The notes below the pieces were generated by a model, which ran no database searches, was not told where the DNA came from, and worked only from the letters and a program-made list of their open reading frames with translations. 64,000 nt of DNA. Origin: Streptomyces sp. NRRL F-4489. GTDB lineage: Bacteria > Actinomycetota > Actinomycetes > Streptomycetales > Streptomycetaceae. Where the stretch lies: NCBI RefSeq assembly GCF_001509485.1, contig NZ_LLZI01000024.1, forward strand, positions 40,871 through 104,870, in the 5' to 3' direction. Position numbers and translations under genes: made by a program. Below are positions 56,694 through 64,000 of this stretch, piece by piece. Each line of letters starts with the position of its first letter. Position 1 is the first letter of the stretch.

Positions 56694-56981
56694 GCCCCCA
56701 TTCTGCCGCCGCGCGGACCGCCACGACGCCCCCGTCCCGGACACCGAAGGCGACGGGAGCCCACCGTCTCCCGGTCCCGCCAGCCGCGCCGCGGCGCGGG
56801 CTTGAGCATCGGATGCATGTCATCCACCCCCCGTTCGTCTCGTCCTGCCCCCAGCATGCTCCGGCCGGCCGACCCGTGCCGGAGTTATCCACAGGCGGCG
56901 GGCTTTCGTCGTACAAAGCGGTGCGCGCCGGGGGCGTTCAGGTGGGCCGCCGCATCGACACCGGCCCGCCCACCGGCCCCC

Positions 56982-58445
56982 TCACCGCACCCCCCCCCCC
57001 GCCGCCAGTACCGCGCGGGCGATCGGGCCGGCGCTGCCGCCGCCGCTGATATCGGCGCGCTCGGCCTCCGCGTCCTCCACGACCACCGCCACCGCCGCCG
57101 CCGGCTCATGGCTGCGCCGGTCCCGCGCCCACGCGATGAACCACGCGTACGGTGTGCCCTCGTTGCGCACCCCGTGCTGCGCCGTCCCCGTCTTCCCGCC
57201 CACCGTGAACCCGTCGATCGCCGCCGTCCGCCCGGTCCCGTGCTCCACGACCTCCGTCATCATCTCCTGGAGCAGCTGCGCGGTGGCCGGGCTCATCACC
57301 TGCCGGGCCGGCTCCCGGGGCGGCCCGGGGACCAGCGGCGCCCCGTAGGCATCGGTGACCCGCTCCACCAGGTACGGCGGCGCCAGCTGCCCGTCGTCGG
57401 CCACCGCCGCCGCCACCATCGCCATCTGGAGCGGCGTGGCCGCGGTGTCGTACTGGCCGATCGAGGACAGCGCCAGCTGCGCCGCGTCCATCCGCCGGTC
57501 GAAGGTGCTCGGCGCGACGGGGGAGGGGATCCGCAGCCCCGGATCATTGAACCCGAACCGCTCCGCCGCCGCCGCCATCGTCCGCAGCCCGACCGCGCCC
57601 CCCAGCCGCGCGAAGACGGTGTTGCAGGAGAGCCGGAAGGCTTCCCGCAGCCCGGCGTGCTCGCAGCCCTCCGCCGGATTGCCCAGCGCGGTCCGGGTGC
57701 CCGGCAGGGTGTACGGGTCGGGTACGTCCAGCGGGGCGTCGGGGTCCCGGACCAGCCCGCTCTCCAGCGCCGCCGCCGCGGTGACGACCTTGAAGACCGA
57801 ACCGGGCGGATAGGTCTGCCGCAGCGCCCGGTTGAGCATCGGCCGGTCCGGCGCCTCGTTGAGCCGCCGCCACGCACCCGTCACCGAGGGCCCGTTCCCG
57901 GACAGCTCCCCCGGGTCGTACGACGGCGAGCTGACCAGCGCCAGCACCCGCCCCGAGCGCGGCTCCAGCGCCACCACCGCGCCCTTCCGCCCGGCCAGCC
58001 CCCGGAACGCGGCGCGCTGCATCGCCGGCTCGATGGTGGTCTCGACCCGGCCGCCCGGCGGCCGGCGGCGGACCAGCCGGTCCCACCACGGGAACGCGGC
58101 CAGCCGCCGGTCCGTCCCGGCCAGCACCCCGTCCTCGGCGCTCTCCAGCAGCGAGGTCCCGTACGTCTGCGAGGCGAAGCCGGTGACCGGCGCGTAGAGC
58201 GGGCCGTCGGTGTACGTCCGCTCGTAGCGCAGCCGGCCCCCGCTGTCCCGGGAGCCGGTGACCGGGCGGCCGCCCACCAGGATCGCGCCGCGCGGCTGGG
58301 CGTACCGGGCGATCGCGGCCCGCCGGTTGGCCGGGCTCCCGTTGTACCCGTCCGCCTCGATGACCTGCACCCGGACGGCGTTGACCAGCAGCGCGGCCAG
58401 CAGCAGGAAGGAGAACGCGGCGGTGCGCCGGATCGCGCGGCTCAC
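56982..58445 (-). CDS. Class B penicillin-binding protein (transpeptidase)
   Basis: 487 residues. Short cytoplasmic start and one membrane helix (about 8-28), a dimerisation domain, and a transpeptidase domain with PPGSVFKVV (SxxK nucleophile), SCNT (SxN) and GGKTGTAQ. Cross-links peptidoglycan. Paired with the SEDS glycosyltransferase just before it, the usual synthase unit; GTG 58445 overlaps its stop (GTGA). The last codons contain a run of 11 C on the plus strand, so the C-terminus could be frameshifted or misread. Probably for sporulation or polar growth rather than being FtsI. Confidence 0.92.
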   Translation of the reverse strand: MSRAIRRTAAFSFLLLAALLVNAVRVQVIEADGYNGSPANRRAAIARYAQPRGAILVGGRPVTGSRDSGGRLRYERTYTDGPLYAPVTGFASQTYGTSLLESAEDGVLAGTDRRLAAFPWWDRLVRRRPPGGRVETTIEPAMQRAAFRGLAGRKGAVVALEPRSGRVLALVSSPSYDPGELSGNGPSVTGAWRRLNEAPDRPMLNRALRQTYPPGSVFKVVTAAAALESGLVRDPDAPLDVPDPYTLPGTRTALGNPAEGCEHAGLREAFRLSCNTVFARLGGAVGLRTMAAAAERFGFNDPGLRIPSPVAPSTFDRRMDAAQLALSSIGQYDTAATPLQMAMVAAAVADDGQLAPPYLVERVTDAYGAPLVPGPPREPARQVMSPATAQLLQEMMTEVVEHGTGRTAAIDGFTVGGKTGTAQHGVRNEGTPYAWFIAWARDRRSHEPAAAVAVVVEDAEAERADISGGGSAGPIARAVLAAGGGVR

Positions 58446-59851
58446 CGGGCCGCCCCGACCGCGTCCGGCGCGGCGCGGGCGGGTCCGGCGGGGGCGGCCG
58501 GCCGCGGCCCGCGCGCCCGGTCGCTGAGCCGCACCAGCAGCGCCACGATGATCCAGTTGGTGACCACCGACGAACCGCCCTGGGCCAGGAACGGCATCGC
58601 CATCCCGGTCAGCGGGATCAGCCCCATCACCCCGCCGGCGATCACGAACACCTGGAGCGCCGGCAGCGCCGCCAGCCCGACCGCCAGCAGACTCCCGAAC
58701 GCGTCCGGCAGCCCCAGCGCCGTCCGGTAGCCGCACACCGCCGGCAGCGCGTACAGCAGGAACAGCGCGCACAGCCCGGCCAGCCCCAGCTCCTCGCCGA
58801 CCGTCGCCAGGATGAAGTCCGACTTCAGCGCGAAGCCGATGAGCGAGGAGTGCCCCTGCCCCAGCCCCGTCCCGAACGTCCCGCCGGCGGCGAACGCGAA
58901 CAGCGACTGCGCCAGCTGCCCCGGCCCCCGGCCCGCCGCGATCCCGGCGAACGGGTGCAGCCAGTCCTGCACCCGGCCGTGCACATGCGGCTCCAGGGTG
59001 CCCACCGCCGCCGCCCCGGCCGCCGCCAGCAGCACCCCCACCGCGATCCACCAGGCCCGCCCCGTCGCCACGTACAGCAGCACCACGAAGACCCCGAAGA
59101 ACAGCAGCGACGTCCCCAGGTCCCGTTCCAGCACCAGCACCCCGACGCTCACCAGCCAGATGCCGACGACCGGCCCGAGCACCCGCCCGGCCGGCAGCCG
59201 CAGCCGCCCCACCGCCGTCCCGGTGTGCGCCAGCGCCTCCCGGTTGGCCGCCAGGTACGCCGCGAAGAACACCGTGATCAGCACCTTGGCGAACTCGCCC
59301 GGCTGGAGCGAGAATCCGGCCGCCCGGATCCAGATCCGCGCCCCGTTGACGGCCGGGAAGAGGATCGGCACCACCATCAGGGCCAGCGCCAGCCCCGCGC
59401 ACCCGTAGGCGTAGCGCTGGAGCACCCGGTGGTCCCGCAGCACCGCCACCACCCCGATGAACAGCGTCACCCCCAGCGCCGACCACACCAGCTGGGCGGG
59501 CGCGGCCCGGTCGCGGGCGGTCTCCAGGTCGAGCCGGAAGATCAGCACCAGCCCGAGGCCGTTGAGCAGTACGGCGGTCGGCAGCAGCAGCGGATCGGCG
59601 TGCCGGGCGCCGAACCGCACCGCGAGATGGGCCAGCAGCGCCAGACCGCCCAGCCCGGCCGCGTACCGCAGCGCGCCGCCCGGCACCGCGTGCGATCTGG
59701 CCACCCCCACCACCAGATAGCCGCAGACGCTGATGAGCACCGCGCCCAGCAGCAGCGCCAGCTCGACCCCGCGCCGCCCGGCCCCCCGCGGCGCCGCGGC
59801 GGCGGCCCCGTCCACCACCACCGATCCGTCCGACCCGTCCACCACGTCCAC
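58442..59851 (-). CDS. SEDS peptidoglycan glycosyltransferase (FtsW/RodA/SpoVE family)
   Basis: 469 residues with about ten hydrophobic helices. SEDS features: NGARIWIRAAGFSLQPGEFA, DLGTSLLFFGVF, FAGIAAGRGPGQLAQS with the conserved Arg/Asp region, AQGGSSVVTNW near the end. Polymerises lipid II outside the membrane together with the PBP downstream. GTG 59851; stop overlaps the PBP start. Named as FtsW/RodA-type; which cell-cycle role is not decided. In S. coelicolor a similar rodA-like/PBP pair has been linked to development. Confidence 0.92.
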   Translation of the reverse strand: MDVVDGSDGSVVVDGAAAAAPRGAGRRGVELALLLGAVLISVCGYLVVGVARSHAVPGGALRYAAGLGGLALLAHLAVRFGARHADPLLLPTAVLLNGLGLVLIFRLDLETARDRAAPAQLVWSALGVTLFIGVVAVLRDHRVLQRYAYGCAGLALALMVVPILFPAVNGARIWIRAAGFSLQPGEFAKVLITVFFAAYLAANREALAHTGTAVGRLRLPAGRVLGPVVGIWLVSVGVLVLERDLGTSLLFFGVFVVLLYVATGRAWWIAVGVLLAAAGAAAVGTLEPHVHGRVQDWLHPFAGIAAGRGPGQLAQSLFAFAAGGTFGTGLGQGHSSLIGFALKSDFILATVGEELGLAGLCALFLLYALPAVCGYRTALGLPDAFGSLLAVGLAALPALQVFVIAGGVMGLIPLTGMAMPFLAQGGSSVVTNWIIVALLVRLSDRARGPRPAAPAGPARAAPDAVGAAR

Positions 59852-60282
59852 AGCGGCAACGTAGCAAGCAATTCACCACATTCCACTCAAGTCACCCATA
59901 ACGCCCGCAAGCTGCCGCCCCGGCCGCGGCCACCGCCGCCGCCCGCCGCACCAGGGCCGAACGCCCCTCCCGCCCCCGCCGCCCGCCCTTCCCATCCCCT
60001 AGGGGAAGAATCAGGGTTCCGCCCGGGCCCGCACGCGCCCGTTCCCGTGAACGTCTCCGTCAGCACTTTGTAAACTCGGTCAGAACGAAAAGCAGAAGGC
60101 CGAGCTCGTCACGCTGATGCGGACGACCGTTCGCACCGGTCGACGCCATGGACCAGCGCCATGGCGTCGCACGCGAGGGGCTATGGCGTACGACACAGTG
60201 CACGCCGAGTGAAGGTCCCGCGCCGTTTCGGCCCACGGGGGCGGCCGAGCGCGGGTGACCGTCCCCCGCGACGAAAGGCAGT
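59852..60282. other. 431-base divergent intergenic region
   Basis: Contains the promoters of the SEDS/PBP operon and of the P450. A GC-rich middle (59920-60000), the palindrome TCCCCTAGGGGA near 59996, and an AT-rich zone around 60050-60090 with TAAACT as a possible -10. The small open frame in 60060-60293 has no start signal and is not called. Confidence 0.4.
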
Positions 60283-61581
60283 ATGAGCGCCATGACGACC
60301 CTCCGTTCCCGGATCTTCGCCTGGGCCGGCCGCCTCTACCTGGCGAGAACGAGGAAAAAGGGCTTCGACCTCTCCCGGATGTCCTTCCTCCCGGACTCCG
60401 TGCTGATGCCGCTGCGCCGCGACGGCCTCGACCCGGTGCCCGAGCTGGCCGCCGTCCGCGCGCGCGAGCCGATCAGCAAGCTGCCGGTGCCGATAGCCGC
60501 CAACGTCTGGCTGGTCACCGGCCACGAGGAGGCCAAGGCGGTGCTCGGCAAGGCGAACGCCTTCAGCTCCGACTTCACCAACCTCGTCGGCAAGGCCGGC
60601 GCCGGCGCCGAGCAGAACCCCGGCGGCCTCGGCTTCGCCGACCCGCCGGACCACACCCGCCTGCGCCGCCTGCTCACCCCGGAATTCACCATGCGCCGGC
60701 TCAGCCGGCTCACCCCCCGCATCCACGACATCGTCGAGGAGCGCCTCGACGCGATGGAGCAGGCCGGCCGCGACGGCTCCCCGGTGGACCTCGTCACCGC
60801 CTTCGCCCTCCCCATCCCCTCCCTCGTCATCTGCGAACTCCTCGGCGTCCCCTACGAGGACCGCGACGACTTCGAGCGCCTGAGCGCCGCCCGCTTCGAC
60901 CTCTTCAGCGGCGCCAACGCCTCCTTCGGCGCCATATCCGAATCGCTCGCCTACTTCCGCGAGGTCGTCAAGAAGGAGCGCGCCAACCCCGGCGACGGCC
61001 TCCTCGGCATGATCGTCCGCGAACACGGCGACGCGGTCAGCGACGAGGAACTGGCCGGCCTCGCCGACGGCGTCCTCACCGGCGGCTTCGAGACCACCGC
61101 CAGCATGCTCGCGCTCGGCGCCCTGGTCCTCCTCCAGGACCCGCGCCACTTCGCCGCCCTCAAGGACGGCGACGACGCCGTCGACCGCTACGTCGAAGAG
61201 CTCCTGCGCTACCTCACCGTCGTCCAGGTCGCCTTCCCCCGCTTCGCCCGCGAGGACATGGAGATCGCCGGCGTCAAGATCGCCGCCGGCGACGTCGTCC
61301 TGTGCTCCCTCAGCGGCGCCGACCGCGACGACCGACTCGGCCCCGGCATGGAGCAGTTCGACCCCGACCGCCCCAAGATCCCCTCCCACCTCGCCTTCGG
61401 CTACGGCATCCACCGCTGCGTAGGCGCCGAACTCGCCCGCATGGAACTCCGCGCCGCCTACCCCGCCCTGGTCCGCCGCTTCCCCACCATGCGCCTGGCC
61501 ACCTCCCCCGAAACCCTCGCCTTCCGCAAACTCTCCATCGTCTACGGCCTGGACTCCTTGCCGGTACGGGTGGACGGCTGA
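60283..61581 (+). CDS. Cytochrome P450
   Basis: 432 residues, class I bacterial P450. Seen: I-helix GGFETTAS with the acid-alcohol pair, ExxR in EELLRYL, heme-binding FGYGIHRCVGAELAR with the axial Cys. ATG 60283 (MSAMTT) is preceded by AAAGGCAGT. It needs a ferredoxin and reductase from elsewhere. Substrate unknown; LLAP-like FADPPDHTRLRRLLTPEF is the conserved C-helix stretch. Stands alone; the 3' end overlaps the convergent pentapeptide gene by 40 bases. Confidence 0.95.
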   Translation: MSAMTTLRSRIFAWAGRLYLARTRKKGFDLSRMSFLPDSVLMPLRRDGLDPVPELAAVRAREPISKLPVPIAANVWLVTGHEEAKAVLGKANAFSSDFTNLVGKAGAGAEQNPGGLGFADPPDHTRLRRLLTPEFTMRRLSRLTPRIHDIVEERLDAMEQAGRDGSPVDLVTAFALPIPSLVICELLGVPYEDRDDFERLSAARFDLFSGANASFGAISESLAYFREVVKKERANPGDGLLGMIVREHGDAVSDEELAGLADGVLTGGFETTASMLALGALVLLQDPRHFAALKDGDDAVDRYVEELLRYLTVVQVAFPRFAREDMEIAGVKIAAGDVVLCSLSGADRDDRLGPGMEQFDPDRPKIPSHLAFGYGIHRCVGAELARMELRAAYPALVRRFPTMRLATSPETLAFRKLSIVYGLDSLPVRVDG

Positions 61582-62794
61582 CAAAAAGGGGGGCGTGGGG
61601 CGCGGGGACGCAAAGGCCAAGGTCCGAAGCCGGAAAACCGAGCCCCGCCCCTGCCACTCCGCCCCACGCAGCCCAGCGCCGCGGATAACGCCGGTGACTC
61701 CCCGCCCTGCTCCGGGACATGCCCAGCGTGCTCGCGATCACCTCCCCCAGGAAGCCACAGCACCGGATTTCCCACCGCGCCCCCCAAATGCGCACCGTCC
61801 AGATGCGCCTGCACGAAATTGGCCCCTTCTACGTCCGCGTCGGTGAAGTCGGCGTGCTCTCCATGTGCCTTGCCGAAATCCGCGCGGGCCAGTTGGGCGT
61901 GAGCGAAGGTGGCATGCGCGCAGTGCGCTTCACGAAGACGAGCGCGCTCAAGATTCGCGACGGAGAGATCCGCGTGCTCCAGACGGGCCCTTTCCAGTCG
62001 GGCTCGCTCCAAACCCGCCCCGGTGAGACGGGCGTGTTCCAAGCGAGCCTCACAGAGATCTGCATCCGAGAGCTGCGCACCACTCAAGTCCGCGTGCTCC
62101 AGTTGAGAATGCGCCAGGTTCGCGCCGCGAAGCTGTGCGCGTGACAGATCCGCGCGGCGGAGGCAGGTGCGGCTGAGGTCGATCACATCGTGCTGTGTGC
62201 GCCGGGGGCGGCGTCCAAGGACACTCAAGGCTGCCTGTGTGTCTTCCCTGACGTGTTGCCGCGTGCCGTCCACCCGTACCGGGTATTCGCTGCTGACGGC
62301 CGCCTCGTCCGGGAGCGCCGGTGCGTTCTGCCGAATAAACGCTGCCAGAACTTCGACGATGGTCCCATGGTCCTTCTCGGAGTCCCGCATGATGCGCTCC
62401 AGCGCGTAAATCCCGCCGAGCCTCGCGGTCAGCTTCTCGGAGGCCAGGAGTTGCACCGCCTCGACATACCGCTTCGTGGCCTGGCCGTCGCGGGCAATTT
62501 CCACCTCTTGCCGATCCTTGTGCCTCATGTGCTCGAACTGCGCCAGCGTCTCCTCGAACTGACGCCTTGCAAGGACATGATTGCGATGCGTATACCAGAG
62601 TCCGAGCGCAGCGACGACGCCGGCGAGGAGCGCTGCAAGCATCGTGCGAAACCCGGTGATGATCGCTCCGTCAGCGGGTTGTAAGTCCGTCCGGCGCAGA
62701 TGCCCGCCATCGAGCCACCAGGGCCCTTCCACATCAACAGCAAGAAGCCTGCGATGCCGATGATCGCCGCGCACCATCCCCATGCCCTCTTCAT
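61542..62794 (-). pseudogene. Pentapeptide-repeat membrane protein, frameshifted
   Basis: Reads in two frames. From ATG 62794 the frame gives MKRAWGWCAAIIGIAGFLLLMW, a membrane helix, then goes wrong; a second frame from about 62720 gives GPWWLDGGHLRRTDLQPADG, a further helix (TMLAALLAGVVAALGLWYTH), LGGIYALERIMRDSEKDHGT and about 15 pentapeptide repeats (DLSRAQLRGANL and so on). One missing base in the GGGCCC at 62721-62726 explains this. Joined, it matches a widespread Streptomyces family of two-helix pentapeptide proteins of unknown role. The C-terminal tail beyond the repeats is atypical and overlaps the P450 gene. Either a real lesion or a sequencing error. Confidence 0.78.
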
Positions 62795-62908
62795 GGACGC
62801 TGTTGTAGCAGCGGCTCGTCGCCGGGGTTTTCCGCCGTAAGGAGCCCCCGGCCCGCACGGAGGGAGCCCGGTAACCGGGACCGTTGACCTGCCGACCGCG
62901 CATATGCA

Positions 62909-62948
62909 AAGACCCCGCCGACCATGTGAAAGCTGGTCGCGGGGTCTT
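62909..62948 (-). terminator. Rho-independent terminator of the tRNA-Arg gene
   Basis: Arms AAGACCCCGCCGACCA and TGGTCGCGGGGTCTT pair with one bulge around a 9-base loop, followed on the minus strand by TTTGC. It lies 18 bases past the tRNA 3' end. Confidence 0.8.
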
Positions 62949-62966
62949 CTGGCACTTCGAATGAAG

Positions 62967-63038
62967 TGCCCCCGGCAGGATTCGAACCTGCGCACACGGC
63001 TCCGGAGGCCGTTGCTCTATCCCCTGAGCTACGGGGGC
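62967..63038 (-). tRNA. tRNA-Arg (anticodon CCG)
   Basis: 72-base cloverleaf on the minus strand. Acceptor stem GCCCCCG/CGGGGGC with discriminator A, D-arm GCTC...GAGC, anticodon stem ACGGC/GCCGT with loop CTCCGGA giving anticodon CCG, T-arm GCAGG TTCGAAT CCTGC. No CCA is encoded. It reads CGG codons, which are common in this genome. Confidence 0.97.
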
Positions 63039-63242
63039 TTTGTCGGCCGGTCGTTGCGGCGACGAGTAGAACACTACCAGCTCCGATGGGGTGCTCATGA
63101 ACACTTCGGGGGGCGGCCGCGGGGAGGGGGAAGGAAGGGCGCCCTTACCGCATGGGGAGGGGCTGTCGGCGGTGGTCGGGGAAAGGTCCCCCGCACGGGG
63201 GCGGAAGTGGGCAAAACCGGGACGCAGCCGCAGGTGGGCACC

Positions 63243-63248
63243 TAGTCT
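63243..63248 (+). promoter_or_regulatory. -10 box for a leaderless response-regulator transcript
   Basis: TAGTCT (TAnnnT) ends six bases before the GTG start at 63255; no Shine-Dalgarno is present. Same layout as at 16158-16163. Confidence 0.4.
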
Positions 63249-63254
63249 CATGGT

Positions 63255-63671
63255 GTGCCTGGCTTGTCCGGTCGGATCCTTGTGGTCGATGACAACAAGG
63301 TGATCCGGCAGTTGATCAGGGTCAACCTTGAGCTGGAGGGCTTCGAGGTCGTGACCGCGGCTGATGGTGCCGAGTGTCTGGACGTCGTGCACCAGGTCAG
63401 ACCCGACGTGGTGACGCTCGACGTCGCCATGCCGCGGCTGGGTGGGCTGCATACCGCGGCGCGGCTGCGGTCCGATCCGCGGACCCGGGACATCCCGATC
63501 GCCATTGTCAGCGCCTGTACGGAGGGCGAGGTCGACAGCGGTGCGTCGGTGGGCATCGACGCCTTCCTGGCGAAGCCGTTCGAGCCGACGGAGCTGGTGC
63601 GCACGGTGGGGATGCTGGTGCGGGAGGGGCGCCAGCGGGCGAGCGGGCAGCAGGGGTATTCGGGGTGCTGA
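63255..63671 (+). CDS. Single-domain response regulator (CheY-like)
   Basis: 138 residues, receiver domain only. Acidic pair D12/D13, phospho-acceptor Asp56 in VVTLDVAMP, Ser86 in place of the usual Thr/Ser switch (IAIVSACTE) and Lys107 in LAKPFEP: all needed residues are present. There is no output domain, so it should act by protein contact, perhaps with a kinase elsewhere. The short C-terminal tail is Arg/Gln/Gly-rich. GTG 63255 gives MPGLSGRILVVDDN. It is divergent from the tRNA gene. Confidence 0.9.
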   Translation: MPGLSGRILVVDDNKVIRQLIRVNLELEGFEVVTAADGAECLDVVHQVRPDVVTLDVAMPRLGGLHTAARLRSDPRTRDIPIAIVSACTEGEVDSGASVGIDAFLAKPFEPTELVRTVGMLVREGRQRASGQQGYSGC

Positions 63672-64000
63672 TCCCTGCCGTCCGGGGCGGGAGCTCGGCG
63701 GTGGGCCGGAGGCGGGAGGGGAGCAGCCGGCCCACCGGCGGGAGGCAGGAGTGGGCGCCTGGGGCGGGTGTGCGGGTGTGGTGTGTCTCACGGGGTGGGT
63801 TTCGGGTGGGGTGCGCTGCTGGGGGTGAAGTGCGGGCTGCCGGTGGGTTTGCGGTGGGGGCCGGGGTTCGCCGTGGGGTTTGCGGGGGGAGCGGGGCGGG
63901 GCCGGAGGGGCTTTCGGGGGGCGGTGGGGTAGGGGCTGGGGGGGGGGGGTCGACAGGGGGAAACCGGTTGGCGTGGGGGGGGTCGGTCTCCCCCACGCTT
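63672..64000. other. G-rich non-coding tail of the window
   Basis: About 330 bases with an extreme excess of G on the plus strand, including many GGG(G) tracts and a run of over ten G near 63940. No convincing gene; open frames on the minus strand here encode only Pro/Ala repeats. Could form G-quadruplexes. Confidence 0.6.

Noticed and set aside
60060-60293. 77-codon minus-strand frame before the P450 gene
   Set aside because: No ribosome binding site, crosses the P450 start and lacks any family pattern.
61600-62966. Integrated element using the tRNA-Arg 3' end as attachment site
   Set aside because: No integrase gene and no second copy of the tRNA 3' end was noticed in the window, so only the lower GC remains as a hint.
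63508-63996. Pro-rich minus-strand frame at the window end
   Set aside because: Product is only Pro/Ala/Arg repeats produced by the G-rich strand; overlaps the response regulator.

Overview
The window is chromosomal DNA of a Streptomyces or very close relative. Evidence: very high G+C with almost every third codon position G or C, frequent GTG starts, ATGA/GTGA start-stop overlaps, and a marker set including nickel superoxide dismutase with its maturation protease, a snapalysin with a divergent LysR gene, a four-gene conservon, a fused E2-E1 2-oxoglutarate dehydrogenase and an HAIR-like site before lon. From memory the order sodN - malic enzyme - kgd - lon - conservon - rodA/PBP resembles the core arm of S. 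coelicolor around SCO5250-SCO5350. It reads as core chromosome, with no IS element, prophage or CRISPR array seen.

Layout. 1-5.7 kb: end of a cation/proton antiporter, PLP-dependent deaminase/desulfhydrase, AraC-type regulator, glutaminase, small Cys protein, glyoxalase-fold protein. 5.8-11.5 kb: stand-alone ketoacyl synthase III, copper-exporting P-ATPase with a CsoR-like operator inside the end of a WYL regulator gene, CorA transporter. 11.6-15.1 kb: GntR regulator with CynX-type MFS transporter, and a CrcB-DUF190-CrcB fluoride-channel operon. 15.2-20.4 kb: snapalysin/LysR, a tandem-GNAT gene in a visibly less GC-rich patch, sodN/sodX and a CGNR zinc-finger protein. 20.6-27.1 kb: polar amino-acid ABC transporter operon, malic enzyme, zinc-type dehydrogenase, HutD-like protein. 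27.1-31.1 kb: tandem ABM-domain protein divergent from a tiny HTH protein plus Clp-N-like protein behind two perfect palindromes; PadR-like regulator with DUF4097 protein; DUF6104 protein. 31.3-38.0 kb: kgd, two-component system, spermidine-synthase-like protein. 38.2-45.3 kb: rhomboid-like membrane protein, Cys-cluster/pentapeptide protein, lon, GH25 lysozyme, MarR regulator, PP2C-like protein. 45.8-51.7 kb: conservon cvnABCD followed by a StyA-like flavoprotein. 51.8-56.7 kb: small conserved protein, TetR regulator and AurF-like diiron oxygenase, ADP-ribosylglycohydrolase, lone ABC ATPase, HD-domain protein. 57-61.6 kb: class B PBP with SEDS protein, cytochrome P450. 61.5-64 kb: frameshifted pentapeptide-repeat gene, tRNA-Arg(CCG), single-domain response regulator, G-rich non-coding tail.

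Main functional themes are metal and oxidative homeostasis (CopA, CorA, CrcB, Ni-SOD), central carbon metabolism (malic enzyme, 2-oxoglutarate dehydrogenase, glutaminase), proteolysis (Lon, snapalysin, Clp-N protein) and morphological/cell-wall functions (conservon, RodA/PBP, lysozyme). Nothing is an unmistakable new system. The best leads are the palindrome-controlled HTH/Clp-N pair, the conservon plus flavoprotein unit, the CsoR site buried in a neighbouring gene, the disrupted pentapeptide gene beside a tRNA, and the TetR/diiron-oxygenase pair.
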